Source: Typhlomys cinereus (lineage: Eukaryota; Chordata; Mammalia; Rodentia; Platacanthomyidae). Taken from it: a DNA stretch of 64,000 nt. A program made the position numbers and the translations under genes. The stretch spans positions 1,509,419 to 1,573,418 of the forward strand of contig JALPQD010000402.1 in the NCBI GenBank assembly GCA_023101885.1, written 5' to 3'. Shown here piece after piece: positions 11,117 through 23,273 of the stretch. The notes under the pieces were generated by a model. It was not told where the DNA came from and searched no databases. It saw only the letters and a list, made by a program, of their open reading frames with translations. Position 1 is the first letter of the stretch; each line of letters starts with the position of its first letter.

Positions 11117-12379
11117 TGCTCTTGGGTGTGAAGGAAATCTGGGTCTTATGACAGGGAGCTATGGACAGAGAATGTCCAGGGAGCAGCTGTGTTTGGGGTG
11201 CAGAGAAGGACCTGGGTGTTGGTGTGGAAAAATTTTCCTCCACCAAGTTAAGATTCTTTCTTTCCACCACATGAGGATACTCACTCACTCAGCCTTCCGC
11301 TCTTGTTACCTACATGATGTGAAGTAACTTCCCTACTTTGCTCCTCACCTCTGTAATTCTGCTTTCCCTGGCTCTCATGTAATATGCTTTATGATGAATC
11401 ACCACAATCCTCCTCTACAAGAGGAAACCTGTCTTTATTATTTAGAAAGGAAATTGGCTCAGTGACCCAAATGGTGAGCATTAAATAAGGCTCCCTATTG
11501 GGAAAAAAAAAAAAAAACTATGCAAAGGAGTCTCCAAATGGTCTCCTTTATTCTCCCTTGAGCATTTGGGTTTTTTTTCTTTTTTTCTCTTCCCTTAATG
11601 ATATCCCTTCATCTCCCCTGTCACACTCCCTCCTATTTTCAAGTTGTTTTACTTATATGATTCAATCTTCTTCATTTAGTTTGTTTTGTCCTATGCTTGA
11701 AATGATTCATGAGCCAGCAAGTGTCATAGATCAGTGGATATATGACTGAAGATAGTGTCTTCATTTTCTTTCCTGTAAGTATTCTCATTAGTCTCTCTCA
11801 GTGTGGAGCTTCCTGGGATCTTGCCCTTTGGCAATGAGATGTTGTTAGGATAATGCTCATGCAGTTCTTGTCATGTCCAGGAAATAATATCTGGCCCACC
11901 ACTGTCCCACATCAGATCTTACAATCCTACCATCTCCTGGTTTGATATGTTGTTCCTTAAGCCTTGGAGTGGAGGAGGTGAATGTGGCTTAGATGTCCTG
12001 ATTAGCGCCCAAGTCCACAGTCACTTATCTTCTACAATTTGGTCAACTGTGTTTTTTTTGTAATAAACTTTCTGTTGCAGAGGAAGTTTTTAGGTTGAGT
12101 GCTGAGTGCTCCTCCAATCTATGAGTATAACACCAGGTGTTTAAAATGCACCAAACTGTCTCTTGAACCCCTAAACCTTCAGTATTCAGGTATATTTACC
12201 TGAAATATAAATAAAAATACCAACATAGCTGAAGAAGCAGTTTGGTAGAACATTGTTGACATGGCCTTGGAAAACACCATTTCATCACAAAATCTGATAT
12301 GTGGCATTTGCTGGTGTATAATCTCTTTGTTCAAACTTTACCCTAGCAATGGAATGCTGATTGTTTCAAGATCAGAACT
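11117..12379. other. 3' UTR and downstream flank of the receptor gene
   Basis: No further coding exon. No ITIM-like tyrosine motif follows the stop, so an inhibitory-type tail is not visible. The 3' part contains old repeat text, including a piece like 5510-5610. Confidence 0.5.
11480..11485 (+). terminator. Candidate polyadenylation signal ATTAAA
   Basis: ATTAAA lies 364 bp after the receptor stop codon and 17 bp before a run of 15 A. An AATAAA at 12062-12067 is the alternative. Neither is supported by transcript data. Confidence 0.25.
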
Positions 12380-12900
12380 GATACAAAAAACTGATATATT
12401 CTTAATTTTAAATCCTGTTAGCCATTGCTAATAATACAAAAGAAATTAACATGCATAGTCACCCATGCTACATCTCCTTGTTGTCGTCAAAGATTATTTT
12501 ATGAAGTTATTGCTATCAAATAATTCAGAATTTCTGTACAGATAATTATGTCATCTGCAAACATAGGGGGTTACAATTTGTCCTATTCAACATATGAACC
12601 TTTTATTCAATAGTCTCACTGCACTAGCTGCAATTCAAATACTGTTGCCTTCTTTCTGCTTCTTTGGAAATTTCTGGTTTCTCATTATTACATGGAATGT
12701 TAGTTTCAGTCTTGGAGAAAATCTCCATACATCATTTATTCCTGAGTGTCTTGAGGAATATGTGCAGAATCTTGACAAATGATAATTGTTCATCTACATG
12801 CAAAGACTTCATCTTCTATATTTTCCTGTGTGGTAAAAGAAATTTCACTATGTTCACTCTGTGTATGAATGAAATGTAGCAAGGAATTTCATTGTATACA
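12380..12900 (-). mobile_element. Old antisense L1 ORF2 fragment
   Basis: Diverged reverse-transcriptase region read on the minus strand; 'TTATGTCATCTGCAAAC' near 12547 is the complement of the FADDM-encoding motif. A related piece lies at about 58190-58460 downstream of the pseudogene, so the insertion predates the gene duplication. Confidence 0.7.
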
Positions 12901-13525
12901 TGAATGAAATTGTGTGGACTATAATTAAAATGTGGTAAGAAAATTGAATCTATGCTTATGGGAGATGTTGGTCTGACTTCCTTTTCTTATGTTGTCTTAG
13001 TCTGAGTTTAGAGTTAGAATGACTCTAGCCTACCTTGCATATGCTGCTCTCTAGACTAGCAAATCCTGTTGTCCAAGTGGACTCCACCCTCACTTTATAC
13101 CATTCAACCAATCTTTCCAAGATAGAGAGGCATGTCTGCATCCTTACCACACTCCCTCTCCTAGTCACCATGGAAATGTATTTCTGGTCCAATCATGATT
13201 CCATCACAGTCTAGAAGGTTCCTGCCTTGACCCCAACAGGACCTCAGGGAGAACAAGACCTGTTGCCATGGACATTCACCTAATGACATTGAGCCAGCCT
13301 GGAACCTGGCATGGATAGCCAGGAGGTCCTGAGATGTTTGGAAGTCACCATGTCCCTCAATCAGAGCCAACTACTACCAGAATATTTAGAGGACAAGTTC
13401 ATCTTCTAGTGACCAATGAGTAAGGAAAGTAATTCCCACAGTGACTAAAGACATTCTAACATGGCAGTTGCACATCACAGGATGGAAAATAGTGGATGAA
13501 AGCCTGGAGTAAGAATTTTGTAGTA
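12901..13525. other. Intergenic, no gene recognised
   Basis: No ORF or repeat identified. The last 15 bases (AAGAATTTTGTAGTAG, 13510-13525) form the left target-site duplication of the next L1. Confidence 0.4.
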
Positions 13526-14149
13526 GAATCTGAAAAAAACCCCAACAAGCCTTAATTCAGAACATCAGAAACCCTACATTAATCACCTGGAACCAGGCCA
13601 GCCTAATCTCTCCCCATCCTAAAACTCAAGGAAATTTGCGGAAGAGGGAGTGGTAAGATTGTAAGAGCCTAAAGATGGGGAAGAGCAACAGTGTGCAAGA
13701 TACTCCACATAAGTTAGGGCTGAAGTAACCATAATAGGACTTTGCATGATCTGCGCAATGACTAACATATCATTGACTCCTCAAAGTCAAGCATGGATCA
13801 CAGGCACTAGGATCCTTAGAGGCAAGGGCCTCTTAGAGGCAAAGGTCACAATAGTGTTCCTATACTAAAGGGGAACACAAGAAAGGGATCTAGGCAATTC
13901 TACTGAGTCCTTACACCTCATTAGAGAGGAGGACCCAGAGGGAAGTTTGACATTCACACTAAAGGATGCTCCAGGGATGGAGGGGTAGGGGGCACTGGGA
14001 GAATGGGAGGGAAGGGGGAAAGGAAGGGGAAAAGGGGGGAGGAAGCAAAGAGATCCAGGGAGGGGTGGAGAGAGGGAGAGGACCGGGGTACCTACCTATT
14101 AAGTTTGTATTAGTGGGAAAATTTTTAAAAGAAACTATACATTAAAAAA
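13526..14149 (+). mobile_element. L1 3' UTR, truncated insertion
   Basis: 3' UTR of the same broad L1 group, but more diverged than the young copies. Polypurine tract at about 13980-14080, 'TATTAAGTTTGTAT' and A-rich tail. Flanks AAGAATTTTG(T/C)A(G/A)TAG at 13510-13525 and 14150-14165 form a target-site duplication. Confidence 0.85.
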
Positions 14150-14700
14150 AAGAATTTTGCAATAGGAAAGTGTTGGTAATATAAGATTGTGTCACCAAAA
14201 AGAACAAATAGCTTTGACAAAAAGGAAGGAAGGGGAGTTAATAATGGTAACAAAGAATGATAACTTGGAGAAAAACAGAAACATTATTTTGGTTAAAAGT
14301 GTAGCAGAAGTCAGGCCTGAAATGGAATAGCATAGTGGAGGTCTGTCATCCCAGAAATCAGGTACTGAGATGGCGGATCGTGAGTTAGAATCTAGCATAG
14401 GCTAAATCATGAGTTTCAGGCAGAAGTTTCAGGCCAGTAGTTATAGAGACATTTCAAGGGCAGTTTGGACAATTGAATGAATTCTTGTCCACAAAGAAAA
14501 ATATTACACAAGTTCAGGGTCTTTAACTCTGTTGTAGAGTTATTGTGTAGCACTTGAGGGGTCTTATGCTCAAATCTGGTACTACCAGAGTGTGATTAAA
14601 TCATTATACACAATGTGCTCTTTGTTATTGTGGGAAATCCTCTAAGTGAATCCAATTCATATATGCAACCAACACATATTGGTAATTATAAAAATAATAT
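14150..14700. other. Intergenic, no gene recognised
   Basis: Apart from the duplicated target site at its left edge nothing is recognised. The ORF on the minus strand near 14192-14398 has no recognisable domain. Confidence 0.4.
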
Positions 14701-14701
14701 A

Positions 14702-14970
14702 TGGGGCTGGAGAGATGATTCGGGGATTAAGACTGCCTCAAAAACAGAAGGACTTGACTTTGGATTCTGGATCCCACATAAAAATGCCAGGTAGAAATGG
14801 CAGTAGCCTGCACTTTAGGCTCTGGAAAGCAAAGCCTGGGAAATCCCAGAAGAAAGCAAAAAGGAGGTAGAGCAATCCAGAATGATCCCCAAAGTCACCC
14901 TAGGGCCTCCACAGTCACACAAAGCACCTTCTAACACACACACATGTGCAGGTGTGTGTGTGTGCATGCG

Positions 14971-15022
<52 letters not shown>
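14702..15022 (+). mobile_element. tRNA-derived SINE with (CA)n tail
   Basis: GGGGCTGGAGAGATG head, degenerate A and B box, a 'CCTGGGAAATCCCAGA' body, 'AGGTAGAGCAATCCAGAATG' and 'GGGCCTCCACAG', then a long (CA)n and A-rich end. Family resembles the B2-superfamily SINEs of mouse-related rodents. Confidence 0.85.
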
Positions 15023-15025
<3 letters not shown>

Positions 15026-15059
15026 TAAAATTTTGAAAAGAAATAAAATAAAATGTATG

Positions 15060-15216
15060 TCATTCAGCTCTGATCACTAAAAGGACAACATTCTCAACAA
15101 TTGCAGACCAGGAATCTCTCCAGACTTGCTCAGTGAGGCCAGAATCGAGTCATGTTACACAAGAGGATAAGCCACCAAAGCACCTCAGGAGAAGTTAAGA
15201 GACAAAATTTGTGATT
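15060..15216. other. Duplicon copy B, left part
   Basis: Matches 62750-62890: the shared text includes CTCTCCAGACTT/CTCTCCAGGCTT, TCAGTGAG.CCAG and ACAAGAGGA. No gene is seen. Confidence 0.6.
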
Positions 15217-15500
15217 AGGGGCCAGTGAGATAATTCAACAAGTAAGGTGCCTGTTTGCATGCAAACTTTACAACCTGAGTTCAATCCCCAGAAACCCATA
15301 TGGTGGAAGAAGAGAATTGAATTCAGAAAGATGTTTTCTAACCCCCTTCCCACTTCCTGTCTTTCTCCTGCTCTCTCAAAAACTAAGTGAACAAAATAGA
15401 AACAACTAGAAAATGCTCTCCTCTGACCTCCACACATGTGTTGTGGCACCTAGATGCAAACATCACACACACACACACGCACACACACACACATATTCAA
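15217..15500 (+). mobile_element. B3-like SINE, interrupted, with (CA)n
   Basis: GGGGCCAGTGAGATAATTCAACAAGTAAGGTGCC head and 'ACCTGAGTTCAATCCCCAGAAACCCA' B-box region are B3-like. The body is interrupted at about 15315-15410 by unrelated text and resumes with 'CTCCTCTGACCTCCACACATG' and a (CA)n run. Confidence 0.7.
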
Positions 15501-15510
15501 TATTTTTTTT

Positions 15511-15731
15511 TAATTCCTGGACTAAATGAGAAGAATGGCAGACATGAGCAATACAAATTCATTTCAGCAATCAAGGTTGGTTCATTGAAAAGATCAACCT
15601 GTGTCTTCCATTCACAGAAGTAACAGGGAAATATTCACCTGGAACAGAAGAAGAAAAAGAACTCATATGAAGAAAATTGGCCTTTCTTTATTGACAACCA
15701 CCAGAAAAACATTATTTTCCAAACTAAAATT
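15511..15731. other. Duplicon copy B, middle part
   Basis: Matches 50-265 of copy A and 62930-63075 of copy C. It is cut off at 15731 by the L1 insertion and resumes at 22312. Confidence 0.75.
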
Positions 15732-15744
15732 TCTTTTTTCTTTT

Positions 15745-16736
15745 TTTTTATTTCAGCTCATACAAACTTATTAGGTACACCAGTTCCCTCCCTCCCTCCT
15801 CCTCCCCCCATACCCCCAGCTCCCCCTCCCCACCCCGCTACGTCCCCATCCCCCAGTGCCTCCCGCCCAAATTCCCAAGAGTCCTTTCTTGTGCATGTCT
15901 GATTTTCGTCTGGGCCCTCCTCTCCGATGACGTACAAGGACCCAGTGGCCTTTCCCTGAACCCTTTCCGGTGTTCCCCTTAGGTATAGGAACACTGCTGT
16001 GGCTGCCAATCCTTTATCTCCAAGGCTCTTGGTGCCTTTAGCAGATGCTAGACTTTGTGAGGTCCACAGTGGGTTGCACAATGCGCAGGGCATGCAAAGT
16101 CCAATTATGATTGCTTCAGCCCTAACTAGTATAGAGTATCTTATATATCATTGCTCCTCCCATCCTTATTGCTCTTACACTCTTACCGCCCCCTCTTCCA
16201 CAAATTTCCCTGAGCTTCAACATGGGGAGAGACTAAGCTGGCCTAGTTCTAGGTGGTTGATATAGTCTCTGAAGTTCTGGATTGTGGTTTGTTGATTTTC
16301 TTTTGCAGTTTTGCTGCTCCTGCAATGTCCTTCACTTCATCCCGGTGGGCATTGTATGTTACCCCAAGGCCAGAGACAAAAAGCTGTTAGAGTCTTGTGA
16401 TAAAAGCACATTCAAAGGTAGATGTAATAAAAGTGGGAAACCACAGTAAGGGAGGGGTCTATCACCCATTTGCAAAATGGTTACTTTTTATCTGCCAGAC
16501 TATATGCCCTCCTCTTCTGGTGAGATCACACCCCCTCAGTAGTAAATGATCAGGAACAAATGTCTGTGAACTTAATCAGATGTCTCATTACTTATTTGGG
16601 TCCTTGGTGGAGACCTATTTTCCCTGCTGTAACATGGTCCCTTCTCTCCTTCTTTCTGGTGTGGCCCTCCTACCCCATCCCTCCTGTTCATAATCCTTGG
16701 AATTCCCGTCTCTAGGTGGGCTGGGTGGGTTTGGTA
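15745..16736 (-). other. L1 3' UTR of the full-length element
   Basis: Reference copy for the many truncated 3' ends in the window. It runs from the ORF2 stop through the '...ACTTGCAGTCC'-type region and the polypurine tract (seen here as pyrimidines 15785-15860) to the tail. Confidence 0.9.
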
Positions 16737-19700
16737 CTAGGAGCCACCTATTAGGGAGTACATACGGTGCTTAATTTTCTGGGTCTGGGATACTTCACTT
16801 AATATAATTGTTTCTAATGACATCCATTTCCCGGCAAATTCCAGTAATTCATCATTTTTGATGACTGAGTAGTACTCCATTGTATAGATGTACCACTGTT
16901 TCCTTATCCACTCGTCAACTGTTGGACATTTGGGCTGATTCCATGACTTTGCTATTGTAAACAGTGCTGCTATGAACATGGTCGTGCTTGTGCTATCGAG
17001 GCGAACCTCTGCTGTATGGGGGGTTATTCCCAAAAGTGGAATCGCAAGGTCATATGGCATTTCAATCTTTAATTTCTTTAAGAATCTCCAGACGGCTCGC
17101 CAGAGTGGCTGTATGAGCCTGCATTCCCACCAGCAATGTAGCAGTGTTCCCCTCACTCCACATCCTCTCCAACATTTGTTGTTGTTTGTATTATGGATTT
17201 TTGCCATCCTGACCGGGGTGAGATAATATCTCAGGGAAGTTTTGATTTGCATTTCCCTGATGGCTAAGAAGTGGAGCATTTTTTCAGATATTTGTTAGGA
17301 CATTTTAATTTCATCCCTGGTAAAGTTTCTTTTAAGTTCCAGGGCCCATTTTTTAATTGGGCCATTGGTTTCCTTGGTGTTTAGTTTTCTAAGTTCTTTG
17401 TGCACTCTGGACAGCAGAGTTCTATCAGATCTGTGGTTAGTGAAGATTTTCTCCCATTCTGTGGGTTGCCTTTGAGCTCGCGTTACTAATCTCTTTATCT
17501 GAACAGGAGCTCTTTAATTTCACAAGATCCCAACTGTTGAGAGTTGGTAGCAGTGACTGTGCCATTGGATGTCTGTTTAGGAACTGTTGGCCTAGCCCAA
17601 TCAGCTCGAGGGAGTTCCCTATCCTTTCAACTATGGTTTTTATAGTCTCTGGCCTGATATCAAGGTCCTTGATCCATTTGGAATTAAGTCTTGTACATGG
17701 TGACAAGTATGGGTCCAGCTTTAATCTTCTGCATGTGGAGATCCAGTTTTGCCAGCACCATTTGTTGAAGATGTTGTTCTTTTCCCATTGGATTCTTTGG
17801 GCCCCTTTCTCAAAGACCAAATGGCTGTAACTTTGTGGGCTTATATCTGAGTCTTCAATCCTTATCCATTGATCTGTGTGTCTTTTTCGGAGCCAGTACC
17901 AGGCTGTCTTTATAACTATGGATTTGTAGTATAGACTAAGGTTTGGTATGGCAATACCTCCAGCTGTGTTTTTGTTACTCAGGATTGTTTTTGCTATCCT
18001 GGGTCTTTTGTGCCTCCATATGAACTTTGACATTGTTTGGTCAACTTCTTTGAAGAATTGCTTTGGGATTTTGATTGGTATAGCATTGAATCTGTATATT
18101 GCCTTTGGTAGGATGGTCATTTTTACGATGTTGATTCTGCCAATCCAGGAACAAGGGAGATCTTTCCACCTTCTGGTGTCTTCTGCTATTTCTTTCTTTA
18201 GGGTTTTAAAGTTTTCATTGTAAAGGTCTTTTACCTCCTTAGTTAGGTTTATACCAAGGTATTTCATTTTTTTAGGGGCTATAGTAAAATGGATTGTTTT
18301 TCTCAAGGCTTTTTCACTTCTTTCATTCTGGGCATATAGGAAGGCCTCTGATTTTTGCACATTTATTTTGTATCCTGCCACCCTGCTGAACTTCTCAATT
18401 AGTTCCAGGAGCTTCCTGGTGGAGTTTTTGGGATCACTCAGGTATAAGATCATGTCATCCGCAAATAGGGATAGCTTGACTTCTTCCTTGCCGATTTGAA
18501 TCCCTCTTATGTCCCTTTCTTGTCTTATGGCTTCAGCTAAGACTTCAAGTACAATATTGAATAGAAGTGTTGAGAGTGGACAGCCTTGTCTAGTTCCTGA
18601 TCCAAGTGGGAATGCTTCCAATTGTTCCCCATTGAGCATAATCCTTGCTGTGGGCTTGTTGTATACAGCTTTTATTATATTGATAAAGGTTCCTTCCATT
18701 CCCACTGTCTCTAGCGTTTTGATCATGAAAGGCTGTTGGATCTTGTCAAAAGCTTTTTCTGCATCTATCAAGAGTATCATGTGGTCTTGGACTTTGGACT
18801 GGTTTACATGATGAATTACATTTATTGATTTGCGTATGTTGAACCAACCTTGTGTGCCGGGGATGAAGCCTACTTGGTCCCCATGAATGATCTTTTTAAT
18901 ATGTTTTGAATCCGATTTGCTAAGACTTTGTTGAGAATCTTTGCGTCTGTGTTCATCAGGGAGATCGGCCTATAGTTTTCTTTTTTAAGTGAATCTTTAT
19001 TAGGTTTTGGGATTAAAACGATATTAGCTTCATAGAAGAATTTGGTAGTGTTCCTTCCTTTGCTATTTGATGGAACAGTTTAAGGAGTATTGGTGTTATT
19101 AACTCCTTAAATGTCTGGTAGAACTCTGTGCTGAATCCATCTGGTCCAGGACATTTTTTGGTGGAAAGATTCGAGATTACTTCCTCAATTTCCTTATATG
19201 TTATAGGACTATTTAAATAATTCACAACTTCCTGATTCAATTTAGGTAAGTTGTGTTTACTTAGAAATTCATCCATCTCTTTGCGTTGTCAAACTTCACA
19301 GAGTATAAGTTTTTGAAATATGATGTTATAATTCTCTGGATTTCTTGGGTATCAGTAGTGATAACTCCGTGTTCATTTCTAATTTTCTTAATTTGGGTTT
19401 TCTCTCTCTTGCTTTTGGTTAGTTTAGCTAGGGGTGTATCAATCTTGTTGATTTTTTCAAAGAACCAGCTTTTTGACTGGTTGATTTTTTCTATCATTTT
19501 CTTAATCTCGATTTCAGATATTTCTCCCCTTATTTTGCTAATCTCCTCTCTTCTACTACTTTTGGGATCAGATTGCTCTAGCTTCTCTAAAGCTTTAAGC
19601 TGCATTGTTAAGTTGTTTATTTCTGATGTTTCCATTTTTTTGACGTAGGCATTAAGAGCTATGAACTTACCTCTTAGAACAGCTTTCATTTTGTCCCAGA

Positions 19701-20555
19701 GATTTTGGTAAGTTGTATTTTCGTTATCATTCACTTTCAGGAAATCTTGAATTTCCTTTTTAATTTCTTCCTGAATCCAGTTCTCATTCAGCATCATATT
19801 GTTAGTTTCCAGGAATTAGCGTATTTTCTGTTGTTTGTTGTGTTGTGGATGTCTAGCTTTAAGCCGTGGTGGTCTGATAGGGCACAGGTTAGAATTTCAA
19901 CTTTCCTGTATATGTGTAGATTCGTTTTGTGGCCCAATATGTGATCTATTTTGGAGAAAGTTCCATGTGCTGCTGAGAAAAATGTGTATTCTTTGGTGCG
20001 TGGGTGAAAAGTTCGATAGAGATCTGTAAGGTCCATTTCTTTCAGGGTTTGATTAAGTTCCAAAGTGTCTCTGTTAAGCTTTTGACCTGTTGATCTCTCC
20101 CATGTTGAGAGGGCGGTGTTGACGTCCCCAGGAATTATCATTTGGGGGTTGATTTCTTGCTTTAGACGCTGTAGGGTTTTCTTAATGAATGTGGAGGGGC
20201 CCGTATTGGGTGCATATATGTTCAGTATTGTGAAGTCTTCCTGGTGAATTGTACCTGTGACTGAAATGTAGTATCCATCTGTGTCTCTTATAATTTTCTT
20301 TGGTTTGAAATCCACTTTGTCTGATAGCATAATGGCTACCCCTGCCTGTTTTCTGCTTCCATTAGCTTGTAGAATTGTTGACCAGTCTTTTATTTTTAGA
20401 GCGTGCCTATCTTTTGTGGTGAGATGGGTTTCCTGCAGGCAGCAGATTGATGGATTGTGAATTTTAATCCAAGTTTGTAATCTGTGTCTCTTGATCGGTG
20501 AATTAAGTCCATTAACATTTAGTGTTATAATGGAGAAACTATTAATTCCAGACAT
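16737..20555 (-). pseudogene. L1 ORF2 (endonuclease, reverse transcriptase), frameshifted
   Basis: The full 3.8-kb span of ORF2 is present. The N-terminal apurinic endonuclease-like domain is open from 20555 to 19794. The reverse-transcriptase core (18780-17437, 447 codons) keeps the FADDM catalytic motif. The C-terminal zinc-knuckle-like region (CWRGCG...H) lies in 17279-16737. At least four breaks, near 19797, 19270, 19020 and 17437, change frame. ORF2 normally encodes the nicking and target-primed reverse-transcription activities. Confidence 0.9.
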
Positions 20556-20605
20556 TTATTATGTTTAGTAGCTTTTATAAGTATATTGCTTCGTTTTTAA
20601 TGGTG

Positions 20606-21668
20606 TTATATTTGCCTTCTGTTCTCCTGGATATGCCTGTTTTTTTCTTCACGCTTGAGTATCATTTCTAGCATTTTTTGAAGGCCTGGTTTGGTGGACA
20701 TGTATCCCTTAAAGTTGTATTTGTGCTGGAAAATTTTTCTTTCTCCCTCGATCATGACTGATAGTTTTGCAGGGTAAATCAGCCTGGGTTCACATTTTTG
20801 CTCATTCAATACTTGAAGTATGTCTCTCCAAGCTCTTCTTGCTTTTACTGTTTCGACTGAGAAGTCATTTGTTATTTTAATAGGTTTACCTTTAAAAGTG
20901 ACTTGTTTTTTCTCCCTTGAAGCTCTCAGCACCAGTTCTTTATCTTGAATGTGGAGTGTTTTAACTATTATTTGCCGTGGCGTGCTTCTATTTTGGTCGT
21001 ATCTGTTTGGGGTGTGGAATGCCTCTTGTATATGGATGGGCCTCTCTTTTTTTAGATGATCATCCTTGATGATCGTTTGAAAAATTTCCTCAGGGGTGGT
21101 ATTTTGAGATTCTTGCTCTGGTATTCCATGAATACGCATGTTAGGCTTCTTCAGGGTGTCCCACATCTCTTGGATATTTCTCTCAAGTATCTTTTTGGCT
21201 TTAACAACCTCTTCCATTGAGCTGGTTAGTACTCCCACTTTATCTTCAAGGTCTGAAATTTTGTTTTCTGCTTTGTTAGTTCTGTTGATAAGACTCTCTG
21301 TGGCGTTCTGGGTTGAAGATAACTTGTCTTGTAGCTCAGTTTTAAACTCTGCTTGAGTTTGTTTTAACTGCTCTATGCCAGTTTTTGTGTCTTGCACTTT
21401 TTCTCAACTCCTCCAGATGTCTGTTGTGTTCCTCTTCAAAGCGATTGATTCGATTATGTAATTCCTCCCGGATTTCCTCTTTCATAGTATTGAACATGGT
21501 AATGATCATATTTTGAAAGACTTTATCCTGGGTGAGGCTTTCTTGGCCTTTTTCCGTGGGTTTGTTCTGGTTGGAGTCTAACATTATGGGATTAATTTCT
21601 TCAGTGGGAAATTTGTTTACTTGAGTGTTGCTTCTCATGGATTTGCACTTTGACTTTAGCATTGTCAT
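20606..21668 (-). pseudogene. L1 ORF1 (RNA-binding chaperone), frameshifted
   Basis: About 350 codons in two overlapping frames (21668-21342 and 21397-20606), so one frameshift lies near 21345-21395. The order is family-typical: N-terminal part and coiled coil (heptad-like 'INRTNKAENKISDLEDKV'), then the RRM-like and C-terminal domains. It would bind L1 RNA as a trimer. Confidence 0.88.
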
Positions 21669-21714
21669 TTTAACTCTTAAGATCTCTCAATTTCACTAAA
21701 CTGAATTATTTGTC

Positions 21715-22311
21715 CTTGGGTCCTGGTGGGCGGACGCGGTCGGAGACTTACCTAGGGCGCGGGGTCAGGCCCGGCTGGACTGCGCGCGCGTCCCGACCAG
21801 CGGAGCGGGGTGGGGTGTAAAAGGAGGATGGGCGCGTCGGCGTGGAGCTATTTAACCCGAGGGCAGCTGGGGCGGGCCCGGCGCAAAGGGAGGTCCTCCT
21901 CATCCCTCCGCCCCCGCGCGTGGCTCTGGCTGGATGGTGGGAGTCGGAGCCGGGTCCCTGTGGGCTGACCTGGGGTCCTGGTGGGCGGGGCCCGAACGGG
22001 GGACTTAGCTAGGATGCGGGGTGAGGCCCGGCTGCAGCACGCGCGTCCCGCCGGCTGAGCGGGGTGGGGTGTAAAGGGAGGATGGGCGCGTCTGCGTGGA
22101 GCTATTTAACCCGAGGGCAGCTGGGGCGGGGCCCGGGCGCAGGGGGAGGTCCTCCTAGTCCCTCGGCCCCTGCACGCGGCTGTGGCTGGATGGTGGGAGT
22201 CGGAGCCGGGTCCCTGTGTGCTGACCTGGGGTCCTAGGGTGCGGGGTGAGGCCCGGCTGGACCGCGCCCGCGCATCCCGGCCGGCAGAGCTGGGTGGGGT
22301 GTAAAGGGAGG
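21715..22311 (-). promoter_or_regulatory. L1 5' UTR: GC-rich tandem promoter monomers
   Basis: At least two full repeats and a partial one, with a period of about 255 bp (TCCTGG/TCCTAG marks at 21721, 21976 and 22232). Each carries GCGCGTCCC, GGGGTGGGGTGTAAA and CTATTTAACCCGAGGGCAGC blocks. CpG-rich, unlike the AT-rich surroundings. Tandem 5' monomers act as L1 promoters in rodents (established); activity here is inferred. Confidence 0.85.
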
Positions 22312-22830
22312 TCTTTTTTCTTTTCAGTGTTACTTAAAACTGCATTTCCTTTGGTTTGAAGACATTCTTCCCGACAGACAACATCATTTTCATCACAAGT
22401 GCTTTGTAACACTGTTTGCAATTTCCCACAGAATTGACCTGTGTTTCTCCTCAATTCTATCTCATCTCAGTGGTTCCTTGCTCTGTCAGCCTTCGCCACC
22501 TATTGCCTCTGACAAACATGGAAGATATATTTATACCACCATAGTGGGTTCATGTGCTGTCCTGTTTTGTTTCATGTGAAGGTTCTCTAGAACTCGAGAT
22601 TGTTTCCTTAATTAAGAAGAGGATGCAAGGTGCAAAGCTCCCACTATGATATGAAAACTTGCCAGCTGATCTGCCTTGAGTTGTTGTAGAAGTATCTTGG
22701 CACTCTTGGGTTTTTGTTAGTTGATGAATGGAAATGCTGACTTCTGGCCTCAACTCATTTTTACAAAAATTACAGTTTAATTCTTTCTTTTTGTTATTTC
22801 CCTTTAATTTAAAGTGTTTCATGAATGTGT
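22312..22830. other. Duplicon copy B, right part
   Basis: Continues the match with 270-790 of copy A after the L1. It starts with the right target-site duplication and shares, for example, AACATGGAAGATATATTT at 22515 and 468. Confidence 0.8.
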
Positions 22831-23273
22831 CAGTCATTCTGCATGCTGCTGATAAAATCATTATGAAACAACTTAAGAAAACAAGAGGTTTATTTTTCCT
22901 TATAATTATCTGGTTACAGTCCTTAGTCCAGCATGGCAGAAGAGCCCAAACCAACAGCAAGGGCAAAGAGAACTGATCACATTTCCACAAAGCAGCTGAG
23001 GACAATTCTCACTTGCCAAACCAGCATGTGTGGCCAAGTATACAGGAGAATGCCAACTCTCTCAACTAGCTTTCTGTATTTTATTTGCCTATCCAGGGTT
23101 TAGTCCCATCAACTATGGGCTGGGCTTTCCCCATCACTAGACAATCTCCTGCAGGTTCACTCTAGGCTTAACTTAACTACTAATTATTTACAAATGTGCC
23201 CAGAGCTCAAACCCTCAACAGTCACTATGACACTTCATCCCTTGTCAACTTGACATAAAAATATAGCACTTTT
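22831..23273. other. Intergenic, old repeat text
   Basis: No gene. Text near 23090-23170 (AACTATGGGCTGGGC...ACAATCTCCTGCAG) resembles 43730-43790, suggesting an old shared repeat. Confidence 0.4.

Larger units (their letters stand above)
15745..22311 (-). mobile_element. Nearly full-length L1 retrotransposon
   Basis: About 6.57 kb on the minus strand, bounded by a 13-bp target-site duplication TCTTTTTTCTTTT at 15732-15744 and 22312-22324. In its own direction it has tandem GC-rich promoter monomers (22311-21715), ORF1 (21668-20606), a short inter-ORF gap, ORF2 (20555-16737), a roughly 1-kb 3' UTR with a polypurine tract, and a poly(A) tail. Both ORFs are frameshifted, so it is not autonomous. 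Comparison with copies A and C of the duplicon shows that it inserted after the segmental duplication or only in this copy. Confidence 0.93.

Noticed and set aside
10971..11327. Alternate-frame ORF overlapping the receptor transmembrane exon
   Set aside because: Out of frame with the family-typical exon; shadow of the true coding frame.
11117..11500. Possible inhibitory cytoplasmic tail exons with ITIMs
   Set aside because: The exon ends in a stop with a LILRA-like tail, and no ITIM-type tyrosine motif is found downstream.
14815..15063. Cys-Val, His-Thr and Ser-Leu repeat ORFs
   Set aside because: Translations of (AC)n, (TG)n and (CT)n microsatellites.
17537..17830. Plus-strand ORFs across the full-length L1
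   Set aside because: Antisense shadows of L1 ORF2.
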